Origin: Dyella sp. 2HG41-7
GTDB taxonomy: Bacteria; Pseudomonadota; Gammaproteobacteria; Xanthomonadales; Rhodanobacteraceae
Direction of reading: 5' to 3'
DNA: 64,000 nt
Assembly (NCBI RefSeq): GCF_021390675.1
Contig: NZ_JAJEJV010000004.1
Coordinates: 2,418,001-2,482,000, forward strand
Each line of letters opens with the position of its first letter. Position 1 is the first letter of the stretch. Positions 27,573-36,893 of this stretch are shown in pieces. The position numbers and the translations under genes are program-made. The notes beneath the pieces were generated by a model, which did not search any database, had not been told where the DNA came from, and saw only the letters and a list, made by a program, of their open reading frames with translations.

Positions 27573-29393
27573 GTGTCGACTTATTTCCATTCTGTCCGGA
27601 GTTTCAGATTTCCCATTGCTTCATGTGTTTTAACGCTGCTGGCGTGCGTGGGGGCGCCTAAAGCGTCAGCTCAAACGCTGACCATCGGCTCGCATAACGT
27701 AGCCGTCGCGGATCCCACGGTGCCGCGGCCGCCGACGACGCCGTGCGTGGTGCCGCTGTATACGAACCAGTCGTTCGATAATCCCAGTGGCCCGACTCCC
27801 ATCCATTACACGCCGCCCGCTGCGTGCCCCGGTCCTTGGGAAAAGGTCGTGCTCAGTATCGATGTGAGCATGGTCGGCACCAATCAATTCGACCGCACCG
27901 GTTCGATTTGGCTGGGTGGAGCAATTCTCTATTTCGGCACCACGCAAGAACCCAGCATCGCCCCGCCTGGCGCCACGACCTGGCATATCGAAAAAGATGT
28001 CACCGATTACAGCGCCGTGTTCAACAGCGCTCAGTCCGGTCACTCGGATTTCGTCAATTACGTGGAGGGGCCGTACGACGGCAAACTCAGTGGCTCGGCG
28101 TCGCTGTATTTCTATCCGGTGAAAAATCACGGCGCGGAGCAGAATTTGCCGCCGCGGCCGGATGTCGTGTTGTCGATGAATTCGAATCCGGGCAATGGCA
28201 CCTACGCCTTAAATACGACGGCCGATCAATACACGGCAACGTATACGTCGCTGCCGAAAAACATCGAACGCGCTTATCTGGATGTTTACGCGCAAAGCCA
28301 AAGCAATGATGAGATCTGGTATTCCTGCAATCCGAACGATCAGGGGACTCTGAGCTTTTTCGGTTGCAACAACACGGCGTTTCGCGAAACCGAAATCAGC
28401 ATCGATGGGCAGCCCGCCGGCGTTGCGCCGGTTTATCCGTGGATTTACACCGGCGGCACCGGCAATCCCTGGCTTTGGGAGCCTATTCCGGGCGTGCAGA
28501 CGCTTTCTTTTGTGCCGTATCGCGTCGATCTGACGCCGTTCGCCGGCCAGCTCGATGACGGCAAGACGCACAGTATTTCGATGAGCGTGTTCAACGCGAA
28601 TCAATACTTCAGCGTCGCCGGCAATTTGTTGTTGTATCTCGACCACGGCTCGAAGCAAGTTACAGGGTCGATTATTTCCAATACGTTGTCGGCTACGCCT
28701 ACGCCCAATGTCGCCGAGAATCTCACCACCGATTCGAACAACAACGTGACGGGCGGAAATATCACGGTCACCTCGAATCGCAACTTCACGATCTCCGGCG
28801 TCGTAAAGACCTCGCATGGCGTCGTGCAAACGGAAGTCAAACAGAATATCGCTTTCTCCAATTCGCAGGATTACACCTTGCCGGCGAATAGCGAGGGCGA
28901 AAATATCGTGCAGACCTCGACGGTCGATTCCACGACCACGCGCACCGACGGGCACAAGGCTATCGTTCTCAGCGAGCATCTCAGTTTCCCGCTTAAGCTC
29001 GATCTGGGCTTTTTCCAGCAGTCTGACGGCAGCTATCAGCAATACAGCGACGTCAAGGAGCAGGGATACAAGCAGTCGGTTTCCGTGCTGCCTGGTTTCT
29101 CGCTTGCGGCGTCAGCGAATTTGGACAACACCTTCGATGGCAACAACACCATCCTTTGGAGCCCGTCGTTCAACTTCAATGGCGTAACCAATACGTATAG
29201 CAAACAAACGTATAAATACAGCGATACGTTCGGCGAGTGCTACAGCCGCACGATTTCCTCACAGAACAACGCGCTGACCGGATGGGTCGATGGCACGGAT
29301 TGCTGGTCGGGCGCCAACAATCTGTCGTGGCGCGATCGATTCTCGCGCTATGCGTCTCGGGCGTATGGGGCGACGGTGCAGTTGTTGCCTTGA
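27573..29393 (+). CDS. exported PNGase A-like N-glycan amidase
   Basis: A 606-residue exported protein (signal peptide LTLLACVGAPKASA). It resembles peptide-N4-(N-acetyl-beta-glucosaminyl)asparagine amidase A: VLSIDVSMVGTNQFDRTGSI and WLGGAILYFGTTQEPS, then WHIEKDVTDYSAVF, ERAYLDVYAQSQSNDEIWY, FRETEISIDGQPAGVAPVYP, GNPWLWEPI and YRVDLTPFAGQLDDGKTH. These follow the block order of plant PNGase A (two jelly-roll domains). Such enzymes free whole N-glycans from glycoproteins. GTG 27573 follows GGGAG. The GH20 gene lies directly downstream beyond a terminator. The catalytic residues are not assignable by eye. Confidence 0.8.
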   Translation: MSTYFHSVRSFRFPIASCVLTLLACVGAPKASAQTLTIGSHNVAVADPTVPRPPTTPCVVPLYTNQSFDNPSGPTPIHYTPPAACPGPWEKVVLSIDVSMVGTNQFDRTGSIWLGGAILYFGTTQEPSIAPPGATTWHIEKDVTDYSAVFNSAQSGHSDFVNYVEGPYDGKLSGSASLYFYPVKNHGAEQNLPPRPDVVLSMNSNPGNGTYALNTTADQYTATYTSLPKNIERAYLDVYAQSQSNDEIWYSCNPNDQGTLSFFGCNNTAFRETEISIDGQPAGVAPVYPWIYTGGTGNPWLWEPIPGVQTLSFVPYRVDLTPFAGQLDDGKTHSISMSVFNANQYFSVAGNLLLYLDHGSKQVTGSIISNTLSATPTPNVAENLTTDSNNNVTGGNITVTSNRNFTISGVVKTSHGVVQTEVKQNIAFSNSQDYTLPANSEGENIVQTSTVDSTTTRTDGHKAIVLSEHLSFPLKLDLGFFQQSDGSYQQYSDVKEQGYKQSVSVLPGFSLAASANLDNTFDGNNTILWSPSFNFNGVTNTYSKQTYKYSDTFGECYSRTISSQNNALTGWVDGTDCWSGANNLSWRDRFSRYASRAYGATVQLLP

Positions 29394-29409
29394 TGTGATT
29401 TACACCGTG

Positions 29410-29438
29410 AAAAGGGGCCGGATTACCGGCCCCTTTTT
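29410..29438. terminator. strong intrinsic terminator after the PNGase A-like gene
   Basis: AAAAGGGGCCGG (29410-29421), loop ATTA, and CCGGCCCCTTTTT (29426-29438) form a 12-bp stem with a T-run, 17 bases after the stop codon. The A-run on the other side makes it potentially bidirectional. It separates the amidase from the GH20 gene, so the pair need not be co-transcribed, although readthrough is possible. Confidence 0.9.
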
Positions 29439-29466
29439 CGCTAGCAAAAGCAAAGGTTAGTTTCTC

Positions 29467-31038
29467 GTGTCGAAAAATATCGGTTGGATGGCGTGGTGCG
29501 CGGCGGCTTTCTTGTTTCCCGTGCCAGGCATAACGAAAGAAGCGCCGAAAGCTGTCGATGTCGTGCCCGAACAAGGCAATGCAGCACCTTTGGTGGTGCC
29601 GACTTTGCAAACTTGGCAGGGCGGTAACGGAAGCTGGTTGCTGGATCGCGAAACCCGCGTGCTTATCGAGGACGCATCGCTGGAACCGATCGCCGAGCGT
29701 CTTTCCAGCGATATTCAATCGCTCACCGGATTGAAGGCGCCAATGCACCTAGGCGGCGCAGCCTCGACCCGGGATATCGTCATACGTCTCTCGCACTGCA
29801 ACGCGCCGTCGTCTCAGAGCGGCAGGGAAGGGTACACGCTCGATGTCGGTGCGCACGTGACCTTGTGCGCGAACACGAAAGACGGGTTGTTTTACGCCGG
29901 GCGCACCTTACTGCAGATGTTCGTGCTGGATAAACGCACTGACGGCATGTCGCGCGCGATACCTCGCGGGCGCGCTGTGGATTTTCCGCGTTATCGGGAG
30001 CGCGCGGTGATGCTGGATGTCGGAAGAAAATTTGCCGACGTCGATTTCCTGCAGAACTACATCCGTTTTATGGGATGGTACAAACTCAATACGCTGCATT
30101 TGCATCTCAACGATCAGGTGCTGAGCGACGATAAGAAATCGTGGCTGGCACGATCGTTTCGCTTAAAAAGCGACAACCCCGCCTTTGCAGGATTGATACC
30201 CGCCGATGGACGCTATTACACGCGGCAGGATTGGAACGCGCTGGAAGACGTCGCGGCCGCTAACGGCGTAACGATCGTGCCGGAGATCGATACGCCAGGG
30301 CATTCCGGAGCGTTTGTGCTTGCGCGTCCGGATTTGGCGTATCAGGGCGACACGCCTCCCGGCGGAACGCTGGATCCCACCAAGCCAGAAACATTGAGGT
30401 ACGTGGAGTCGGTTCTCACCGAATTCCTACCTTGGTTCCATGCCAAAACGTTCCATATCGGCGGCGACGAAGTGAACGTCAACGGCGGCAAGGTCAGCAT
30501 GGCCGCGCAGATCGATTACCTCAACAAGCTCGGGCGATTCGTCCAGCAGCAGGGCAAGCGCATTGAAATCTGGGGCAATGCCGATATGGCGAACGGATTG
30601 GACAAGTCATTCGTAATCCAACGTTGGATCAACTGGGGCGACGAAGCGAAGATCAACTGGGGCGATCGCGGCTTCACCTGGATCGAATCGCACGGCGATT
30701 GGTACGTCGTTCCGTTCGGGCCTTCTTACGACAACCCGAAAGGTTTGCGTGGCGATGCGCTTTACGACGGCTGGAATAAACGTCTGCCGGAACATGGCGA
30801 TGGCCCCGTGGGCGGACAGATCGCGGTGTGGAACGATAAGGGCACGATGAATTACGACTATGCGTCGACCGTCAATGGTCTTTTGAAAGATGCGATACCC
30901 GCCGCGGGCCAAGTGTTCTGGAATGGCGAAGCGAAAGACTCAGCGGGTAAGCGCTTGGACTATCCCGTGCTGCGTAAATCCGTGGAACAGTTTCAATACG
31001 GACCGGGCGTGTCGTTGTTCAAGGACGCGCCGCTCTGA
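29467..31038 (+). CDS. GH20 beta-N-acetylhexosaminidase, exported
   Basis: A 523-residue GH20 enzyme that removes terminal GlcNAc/GalNAc from glycans or chitooligosaccharides. A signal peptide (MAWCAAAFLFPVPGITK) is followed by the zincin-like GH20b domain and the TIM barrel. Asp334-Glu335 in HIGGDEVNVNG form the catalytic pair of substrate-assisted hydrolysis; YKLNTLHLHLND and VPEIDTPGHSGAF are typical barrel strands. The start is GTG 29467, with AAAGG about 8 bases upstream. Its position after the PNGase A-like gene suggests trimming of released N-glycans, though a chitin role cannot be excluded. Confidence 0.94.
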   Translation: MSKNIGWMAWCAAAFLFPVPGITKEAPKAVDVVPEQGNAAPLVVPTLQTWQGGNGSWLLDRETRVLIEDASLEPIAERLSSDIQSLTGLKAPMHLGGAASTRDIVIRLSHCNAPSSQSGREGYTLDVGAHVTLCANTKDGLFYAGRTLLQMFVLDKRTDGMSRAIPRGRAVDFPRYRERAVMLDVGRKFADVDFLQNYIRFMGWYKLNTLHLHLNDQVLSDDKKSWLARSFRLKSDNPAFAGLIPADGRYYTRQDWNALEDVAAANGVTIVPEIDTPGHSGAFVLARPDLAYQGDTPPGGTLDPTKPETLRYVESVLTEFLPWFHAKTFHIGGDEVNVNGGKVSMAAQIDYLNKLGRFVQQQGKRIEIWGNADMANGLDKSFVIQRWINWGDEAKINWGDRGFTWIESHGDWYVVPFGPSYDNPKGLRGDALYDGWNKRLPEHGDGPVGGQIAVWNDKGTMNYDYASTVNGLLKDAIPAAGQVFWNGEAKDSAGKRLDYPVLRKSVEQFQYGPGVSLFKDAPL

Positions 31039-31141
31039 GCGTGCCCGTCGTTCAGTGGAGTAAATTCGAGAAAGTAAATAAATGCCATTAATTCAATAGC
31101 TTGAGACGATTTAGGCGACCGACGCGAGCCAAGTAATACAT

Positions 31142-31176
31142 AGTAACTTGCATTATGATAGTTACTGGCGCATGAT
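31142..31176 (+). promoter_or_regulatory. promoter and dyad operator of the HxlR regulator
   Basis: AGTAACT (31142-31148) and AGTTACT (31160-31166) form a perfect 7-bp inverted repeat with an 11-base spacer. A possible promoter overlaps it: TTGCAT (31148-31153), 17 bases, CATGAT (31171-31176). The dyad covers the -35 box and spacer, as expected for autorepression by the HxlR protein encoded 38 bases further on. Confidence 0.5.
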
Positions 31177-31213
31177 ACCCACCACAGCAATCCAGCTTGG
31201 GTGGTAAAGCGTC

Positions 31214-31741
31214 ATGCAACGAACCAGCTTCAGTGATGCGCGATGCCCGATCGCGCGCAGCCTCGAACGCGTCGGCGAGTGGTGGAGCATCCTGCTTCTG
31301 CGCGATGCGTTTCTCGGCATGACGCGTTTCGACGAATTCCAGACCAGTCTCGGCATTGCACCGAACATGCTTACGCGCCGGCTGCGCGCACTGACCGAAG
31401 CCGGTCTGCTGGAGCGCCGCCGCTACAACGACAAGCCGCCGCGTTACGAATACGTGTTGACGCCGCGCGGTCGCGATTTCCGCCCCGTGCTGGTGGCATT
31501 GATGGCGTGGGGTAACCGCCACTTCGCTACCGAAGGTCCGGCGATGCAACTGATCGACGAAGTCACCGGCGTCGTCGCTCAACCCGTCGTGGTCGACGCC
31601 AACACCGGCGTGCCGATCGATCGCGAGCGCCATGTCTTGCATCCCGGCCCTGGCGCCGACGCGCGCACGCGCGCACGTGTCGAAAAATTTTTGGAACGTC
31701 GCGCGCAAGAGCGCGACGCATCCACCCCTTCATCGCATTAA
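31214..31741 (+). CDS. HxlR-family transcriptional regulator
   Basis: A 175-residue winged-helix regulator. CPIARSLERVGEWWSILLLR is the hallmark N-terminus with the conserved Cys that in some members senses quinones, aldehydes or oxidants. FDEFQTSLGIAPNMLTRRLR is the recognition region, and YEYVLTPRGRDFRPVLVAL the wing. The C-terminal 60 residues exceed the usual HxlR length and may bind an effector. It is the first gene before an efflux operon (15 bases to the HlyD gene), so drug- or electrophile-induced derepression of the pump is likely. Confidence 0.92.
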   Translation: MQRTSFSDARCPIARSLERVGEWWSILLLRDAFLGMTRFDEFQTSLGIAPNMLTRRLRALTEAGLLERRRYNDKPPRYEYVLTPRGRDFRPVLVALMAWGNRHFATEGPAMQLIDEVTGVVAQPVVVDANTGVPIDRERHVLHPGPGADARTRARVEKFLERRAQERDASTPSSH

Positions 31742-31756
31742 TTGCGGAGTACCGTT

Positions 31757-32863
31757 ATGAACACCGTGTTCGCCGACAAACGGCTCGATCTTCCCGATGT
31801 GACCGAGGCGCCGCCCAGGTCGCGGCGCAAGCTGACGATTCGCGCCGCCATGGGCGTCGCGCTACTGGTGGGCGTCGTTTATGGCGTCCATTGGTGGACT
31901 GCCGGCCGATTTATCGAAGACACAGACGATGCGTATGTCGGCGGCGATATCACGGTGATCGGGCCGAAAGTATCGGGTTACATCACCGCCCTGAATGTCA
32001 CCGACAACCAACGGGTGCACGCCGGCGATCTGCTGGTGAAAATCGACGACCGCGACTATCGCGCCGCCTTGGCGAAAGCGGATGGCGCCATCGCTGCACA
32101 AGAAGCGTTGCTGTCCAATCTTGATGCCACCGAACAACTGCAACAAGCCGTTATCAACGAAGCGAAGGCCAGCATTCACGCGGCCAGCGCCGAGGCCACC
32201 CGCGCGCATGACGACGAAGTGCGTTACCGCGAACTGGCCGGGCGCGCAGCGGTTTCGGTGGAAAGCGCTCAGCGTGCGGATGCGGAAGACAAGACCGCGC
32301 GCGCCAATACCGATAAAGCGCAAGCCGCATGGATTGCCGCGCAACGCCAGCTCAACGTGATCGCGTCGCAGAAACAACAGGCGCGCGCGGCATTGGCGCA
32401 GGCGAAGGCGGAGCGCGATCTTGCCGCCTTGAATGTCGGCTACACCGAATTGCGCGCGCCGGTAGATGGCGTAATCGGTAATCGCCGTGCTCGTGTCGGC
32501 GCCTATGCGGCGGCGGGTACGCAGCTGCTCTCGGTAGTGCCTGCGCATGGCTTGTGGGTCGACGCCAATTTCAAAGAAGACCAACTCGCGCGCATGCAGC
32601 CGGGGCAGGCGGTCGAAATTCGCGCGGACGTTTTGCCAGGTCGTGTCTTTCATGGTCACGTGACTAGTCTTGCGCCCGCCACGGGCGCCGAGTTCAGCGT
32701 ACTGCCGCCGGAAAATGCGACCGGCAATTTCACCAAGATCGTGCAGCGCGTGCCGGTGCGCGTCGCGTTGGACAAGAAAGATGACGCGCTTGGCTTGCTG
32801 CGCCCGGGTCTTTCGGTGGTCGCCGATATCAATACGCGCGCAGCGGGCGGCAGCGCGCCATGA
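31757..32863 (+). CDS. EmrA/HlyD-type membrane fusion protein
   Basis: A 368-residue periplasmic adaptor with one N-terminal membrane helix (AAMGVALLVGVVYGVHWW). TDDAYVGGDITVIGPKVSGY is the biotinyl-lipoyl half motif characteristic of EmrA. A long alpha-helical hairpin follows, and then the second lipoyl half (LRAPVDGVIGNRRARVGAY) and a beta-barrel. ATG 31757 follows GGAG. The stop overlaps the start of the MFS gene (ATGA, 32860-32863), so the adaptor and pump are translationally coupled. Confidence 0.95.
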   Translation: MNTVFADKRLDLPDVTEAPPRSRRKLTIRAAMGVALLVGVVYGVHWWTAGRFIEDTDDAYVGGDITVIGPKVSGYITALNVTDNQRVHAGDLLVKIDDRDYRAALAKADGAIAAQEALLSNLDATEQLQQAVINEAKASIHAASAEATRAHDDEVRYRELAGRAAVSVESAQRADAEDKTARANTDKAQAAWIAAQRQLNVIASQKQQARAALAQAKAERDLAALNVGYTELRAPVDGVIGNRRARVGAYAAAGTQLLSVVPAHGLWVDANFKEDQLARMQPGQAVEIRADVLPGRVFHGHVTSLAPATGAEFSVLPPENATGNFTKIVQRVPVRVALDKKDDALGLLRPGLSVVADINTRAAGGSAP

Positions 32864-34437
32864 ACATCCGCGCCATCCTCGCCGCGCCGCCGATCGATCC
32901 GTCCAAGCTCGGCAACACGCAGAAAATCTTTGCGTTCGCCAGCATGTGCGTGGGGATGTTTATCGCCTTGCTCGACATCCAGATCGTTTCGGCTTCCTTA
33001 CGCGATATCGGCGGCGGCCTGTCGGCGGGCGTGGATGAAACGGCGTGGGTGCAGACGAGCTATCTAATCGCCGAGATCGTGGTGATTCCGTTGTCGGGCT
33101 GGTTATCGCGCGTATTCTCCACGCGCTGGCTGTTCGCTGCATCGGCCGCTGGCTTCACCATCACCAGTTTGTTGTGCGGTGTGGCCTGGAATATCCAGAG
33201 CATGATCGTGTTTCGCGCGCTGCAAGGGTTTCTCGGCGGGTCGATGATACCGATGGTATTTACGACCGCGTTCGCGTTCTTTATCGGCAAGCAGCGTGTG
33301 GTGGCGGCGGCGACGATCGGCGCCATCGCCTCGCTTGCGCCGACGCTCGGCCCGACATTGGGCGGCTGGATTACCGATCACTGGTCGTGGCATTGGTTGT
33401 TTTTCATCAACCTCGTGCCGGGTCTGTTCGTCACTATCGCCGTGCCGATGCTGGTGAACGTCGATGCGCCCGACACGTCGTTGCTGCGTCGCGCGGATTA
33501 TCTTGGGATGGTGCTGCTCGCCGTTTTTCTGGGTTGCCTGGAATACACGCTGGAGGAAGGCCCGCGCTGGAACTGGCTGACCGACAGTACGATCACGACC
33601 ACCGCCTGGCTTTCGGGCTTATGCGGCGTGGGATTTGTTATACGTAGTCTTACTTACGATCAGCCCTTGGTAGATCTGCGCGCATTGCGCGATCTCAACT
33701 TCGCACTGGGTTGCCTGTTTTCCTTTATCACCGGCGTTGGCATTTTCACCACCATCTACCTCACGCCTATCTTCCTCGGTCGTGTGGAAGGTTATAGCGC
33801 GCTGCAAATCGGCGAAGCGGTATTTTCCACCGGTATTTTCCAGATTCTCACCATTCCCGTGTATACGTTTTTGGCGCAACGCTTCGACCTGCGCTGGATC
33901 ATGATGGCGGGGTTGGCGATCTTCGCGCTATCGATGTGGGATTTCACACCGATCACGCACGACTGGGGCGCGAACCAACTTCTGCTACCGCAAGCATTGC
34001 GCGGCGCCGCGCAGCAATTGGCGGTGCCGCCGGTCGTGACGCTCACGCTTGGCGGATTGCCGCCAGCGCGTTTACGGCTCGCGTCCGGGCTGTTCAATTT
34101 GATGCGCAATCTGGGTGGCGCGATCGGCATCGCCGTGTGCGCAACGATCCTCAACGATCGCACCAATCTGCATTTCTACCGGCTGGCCGAGCACCTGAAC
34201 ACCTCCAACGAGGCGATGAATCAGTGGCTCGCGCAGAACTCCGGGCATTTTACCGACGTGGGCGATCCTAACGGCGAGTTGCACGCGCTGTGGCAGCTCA
34301 CCTTCCGCGAGGCGCAGACGCTTTCCTATGCGGACGCCTTTCTCACCGTCGCGATCTGTTTTGTCGTTGCTACCGTGCTCGTTCCGTTGATGCGCAAGGT
34401 GACCCCGCCTCCTGCGCCTTCGGCCGATGCGCATTGA
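32860..34437 (+). CDS. EmrB/QacA-type DHA2 MFS drug exporter
   Basis: A 525-residue inner-membrane proton antiporter with about fourteen hydrophobic helices. FIALLDIQIVSASLRDIGGG is the DHA2 motif in helix 1; WVQTSYLIAEIVVIPLSGWL and the LGPTLGGWITDHWSWHWLFF segment (motif C region) are typical of EmrB. It starts inside the end of the adaptor gene and is followed by the outer-membrane channel gene after 11 bases. Together with them it forms a tripartite pump from the cytosol to the outside. Substrates are probably hydrophobic drugs or uncouplers. Confidence 0.95.
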   Translation: MNIRAILAAPPIDPSKLGNTQKIFAFASMCVGMFIALLDIQIVSASLRDIGGGLSAGVDETAWVQTSYLIAEIVVIPLSGWLSRVFSTRWLFAASAAGFTITSLLCGVAWNIQSMIVFRALQGFLGGSMIPMVFTTAFAFFIGKQRVVAAATIGAIASLAPTLGPTLGGWITDHWSWHWLFFINLVPGLFVTIAVPMLVNVDAPDTSLLRRADYLGMVLLAVFLGCLEYTLEEGPRWNWLTDSTITTTAWLSGLCGVGFVIRSLTYDQPLVDLRALRDLNFALGCLFSFITGVGIFTTIYLTPIFLGRVEGYSALQIGEAVFSTGIFQILTIPVYTFLAQRFDLRWIMMAGLAIFALSMWDFTPITHDWGANQLLLPQALRGAAQQLAVPPVVTLTLGGLPPARLRLASGLFNLMRNLGGAIGIAVCATILNDRTNLHFYRLAEHLNTSNEAMNQWLAQNSGHFTDVGDPNGELHALWQLTFREAQTLSYADAFLTVAICFVVATVLVPLMRKVTPPPAPSADAH

Positions 34438-34448
34438 GGACTGCCGTT

Positions 34449-35945
34449 ATGCGTTCACTCTCTCTGCTTATCCCCGTCGCGCGTCGTTCGCTTGCGCGCA
34501 CCGCCTTGCTCGTGGTGACCGCCACGGGACTCGCCGGCTGTATGGTTGGGCCCAATTACACCAAGCCCACCGTGCCCACCAACGAGCACTACATCGGGCA
34601 GCAAACCCTCGCGCAGCGCAACGTCGCGCAAGCTGCGCCCGCACTCGACGCGTGGTGGAACGGTTTCAACGATCCGGAACTGTCGCGCATTGTCGGCCGC
34701 GTCACCGCGCAGAATCTCGATCTTGCCGCAGCGATGGCGCGCGTCGATCAAGCGCGCGCAGCGGCACGTGAAGCCGGCGCGGCCCTGTTGCCGCAAGGCA
34801 GCCTGGATGCGCAGGTGGCGCGTCAATATCAATCGATCGATGGGCCGCTTGGCGAAATCGGTAGCCACTTGCCCGGCTATCGTCGTAATCAAACACTGGA
34901 AACCGCGGCGGCGGGCGCGAGCTGGGAATTGGATCTGGCCGGCGGATTGCATCGTGGCGCGGAAGCCGCGCAAGCCGAAGCGCAGGCGGCGGAAGCCTCC
35001 GGCGTAGGCGTACGCGTCTCGCTCGCGGCGGAAGCCGCCGATGCGTATTTCCGTGTGCGTGGCGCGCAGTCGCGCATCGCGCTTGCGCAGCAGCAAGTCG
35101 ATACCGAACAACATTTGCTCGATCTAGTGCACGTGCGTCTTGCAAGCGGACTCGCCACCGCGCGTGAAGAAGCACAAGCCGAAGCCTTGGTGCTGCAGGC
35201 CCGCGCCACCTTGCCGCCATTGCAGACCGAATTGGAGCAGCAGCTCAATCGTCTCGATGTATTGATGGGCGCCGCGCCGGGCGCTTATCGCAATGAGATT
35301 GTCGATAGCGAACAAAGCTTCGTGGTGCCTTCCATCGACACCGATGGCGGCCCGGACATGCTGCTGCGCCGTCGCCCGGACGTGATCGCCACGGAACGGC
35401 AACTGGCTGCATCGAATGCGCGCATTGGCGAAGCCACCGCTGAGTACTACCCGAAAGTTTCGTTGAGCGCGCTGCTCGGCCTGGAAAGTTTGAGCACCGG
35501 CTCCTTGTTCAGCTCCGGCGCGTTTCAGCCACAAGCCGCGCTTGGCTTGCATTGGCGCTTGTTCGATTTCGGTCGCGTCGACGCCGAGGTGGCGCAGGCC
35601 AAAGGAAAAAATGCGGAAGAGCTTGCAACGTATCGCCAATCGATGTTGCGCGCCACGGAAGATGTAGAGAACGCAATCGTCGCACTGGGCGAACTCGAAC
35701 AGCAGCACGACGTGTTGACCAAAGAAGTCGATGCACACGAGCGCGCACGCGCGGCTGCCGAGGATGCCTACAAAGGCGGCGCGGTCAGCCTGCTCGAAGT
35801 GTTGGACGAAGATCGCCAATTGCTTTCCTCGCGCGATGAACTGGCGCGCGTACACGCCGACGATGCGCGCGCTGCCGTCGCCACGTTCCGCGCGCTTGGT
35901 GGCGGCTGGACGCCGGTTGCCGATCCACGCACGGCAAGCCGTTAA
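34449..35945 (+). CDS. outer-membrane efflux lipoprotein (NodT/OprM type)
   Basis: A 498-residue TolC-like channel. The lipobox LAGC places the lipidated Cys at residue 31 after a hydrophobic signal. CMVGPNYTKPTVP, WWNGFNDPELSRIVGRV, YFRVRGAQSRIALAQQQV and LLRRRPDVIATERQLAASNA are characteristic of the NodT family. ATG 34449 follows GAGGA. It closes the HxlR-EmrA-EmrB-channel operon. No terminator is apparent in the 147 bases before the next gene. Confidence 0.94.
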   Translation: MRSLSLLIPVARRSLARTALLVVTATGLAGCMVGPNYTKPTVPTNEHYIGQQTLAQRNVAQAAPALDAWWNGFNDPELSRIVGRVTAQNLDLAAAMARVDQARAAAREAGAALLPQGSLDAQVARQYQSIDGPLGEIGSHLPGYRRNQTLETAAAGASWELDLAGGLHRGAEAAQAEAQAAEASGVGVRVSLAAEAADAYFRVRGAQSRIALAQQQVDTEQHLLDLVHVRLASGLATAREEAQAEALVLQARATLPPLQTELEQQLNRLDVLMGAAPGAYRNEIVDSEQSFVVPSIDTDGGPDMLLRRRPDVIATERQLAASNARIGEATAEYYPKVSLSALLGLESLSTGSLFSSGAFQPQAALGLHWRLFDFGRVDAEVAQAKGKNAEELATYRQSMLRATEDVENAIVALGELEQQHDVLTKEVDAHERARAAAEDAYKGGAVSLLEVLDEDRQLLSSRDELARVHADDARAAVATFRALGGGWTPVADPRTASR

Positions 35946-36092
35946 TTCGACTTCTCTTGACGGAGCGAATGTATCTGTCGCGCTTCAAGCGGTGACAGTT
36001 ACGTTGCGGATGTCGAAATCGGCTAGCGCCGTTCGTCGTCACGATGAAGACGCCAAAATAAGCCAAGGCGTCAACCCTAGTTAGGAGGAACG

Positions 36093-36752
36093 ATGACGTC
36101 CGCAACGGCACCGCAACGAAAGCTCGTCTTGAAGATGTCCATCTCCCTGGACTGCTTTGTCGCCGGACGTAACGGCGAGATCGATTGGATCTTTAGGTCA
36201 TCGAGCGCCGATTCCAGGGAATCGGTTATCCATACGCTAAGCGAAGCCGGCGCACACCTGATGGGCAGCCGCAGCTATTACGACATGGCGGCATTCTGGC
36301 CCTATTCGGACACGCCGTTTACAGCAGCGATGAACGATATTCCCAAGATCGTTTTTTCAAGAACGGGGATCAAAGACGGCACGCAGGTGAATCGAACTGC
36401 GGACGCGGACGCGAATCTCACCGGAAAGCGGCCCAGCGTTACGCCCACAGCGGCGGTGCTGAAGTCTTGGGCCGAACCGACGGTCGCGAATGGCGATCTC
36501 GTCGAAGAAGTTCTGCGATTGAAGCAACAGCCGGGAAATTTATTGCTTGCTCACGGCGGCGCGCGTTTCGCTCAAAGCCTCGTCGCGTCCGGCCTTGTCG
36601 ACGAATATCGATTGGCCATCCATCCGGTTGTACTGGGCCAAGGCAAGCCGCTGTTCTCGTCACTGCACAGTCAGGCCGATCTGCAGCTGATTAGTGCGAA
36701 AACTTACAGTTCGGGCATCGTGGGAGTCGTGTATCGGCCGCATGAGGCGTAG
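36093..36752 (+). CDS. dihydrofolate reductase-like (RibD C-terminal) protein
   Basis: A 219-residue cytosolic protein of the RibD C-terminal/DHFR superfamily. LVLKMSISLDCFVAGRNGEI is the usual first strand and helix; HLMGSRSYYDMAAFWP, IPKIVFSRT, LLLAHGGARFAQSLVASGLV (NADPH-binding strand and helix) and LAIHPVVLGQGKPLF follow in order. The strong GGAGG site precedes the ATG. Such stand-alone proteins are annotated as dihydrofolate reductase family members, but folate is probably not the substrate. The next gene (MarC) is 141 bases downstream and appears separate. Confidence 0.88.
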   Translation: MTSATAPQRKLVLKMSISLDCFVAGRNGEIDWIFRSSSADSRESVIHTLSEAGAHLMGSRSYYDMAAFWPYSDTPFTAAMNDIPKIVFSRTGIKDGTQVNRTADADANLTGKRPSVTPTAAVLKSWAEPTVANGDLVEEVLRLKQQPGNLLLAHGGARFAQSLVASGLVDEYRLAIHPVVLGQGKPLFSSLHSQADLQLISAKTYSSGIVGVVYRPHEA

Positions 36753-36893
36753 TGCGAATGGGCGGAACAGGATGATTCATGCGGGGGAGATAATCCTAGA
36801 GGCCAGCTCCAGGGATAACGTATGATGCGTCCGAGCGCCCGTAAAAAGCGCATCGACATGCGCAGCTTAACCCTCTTATAAGGTCCGCTGACC

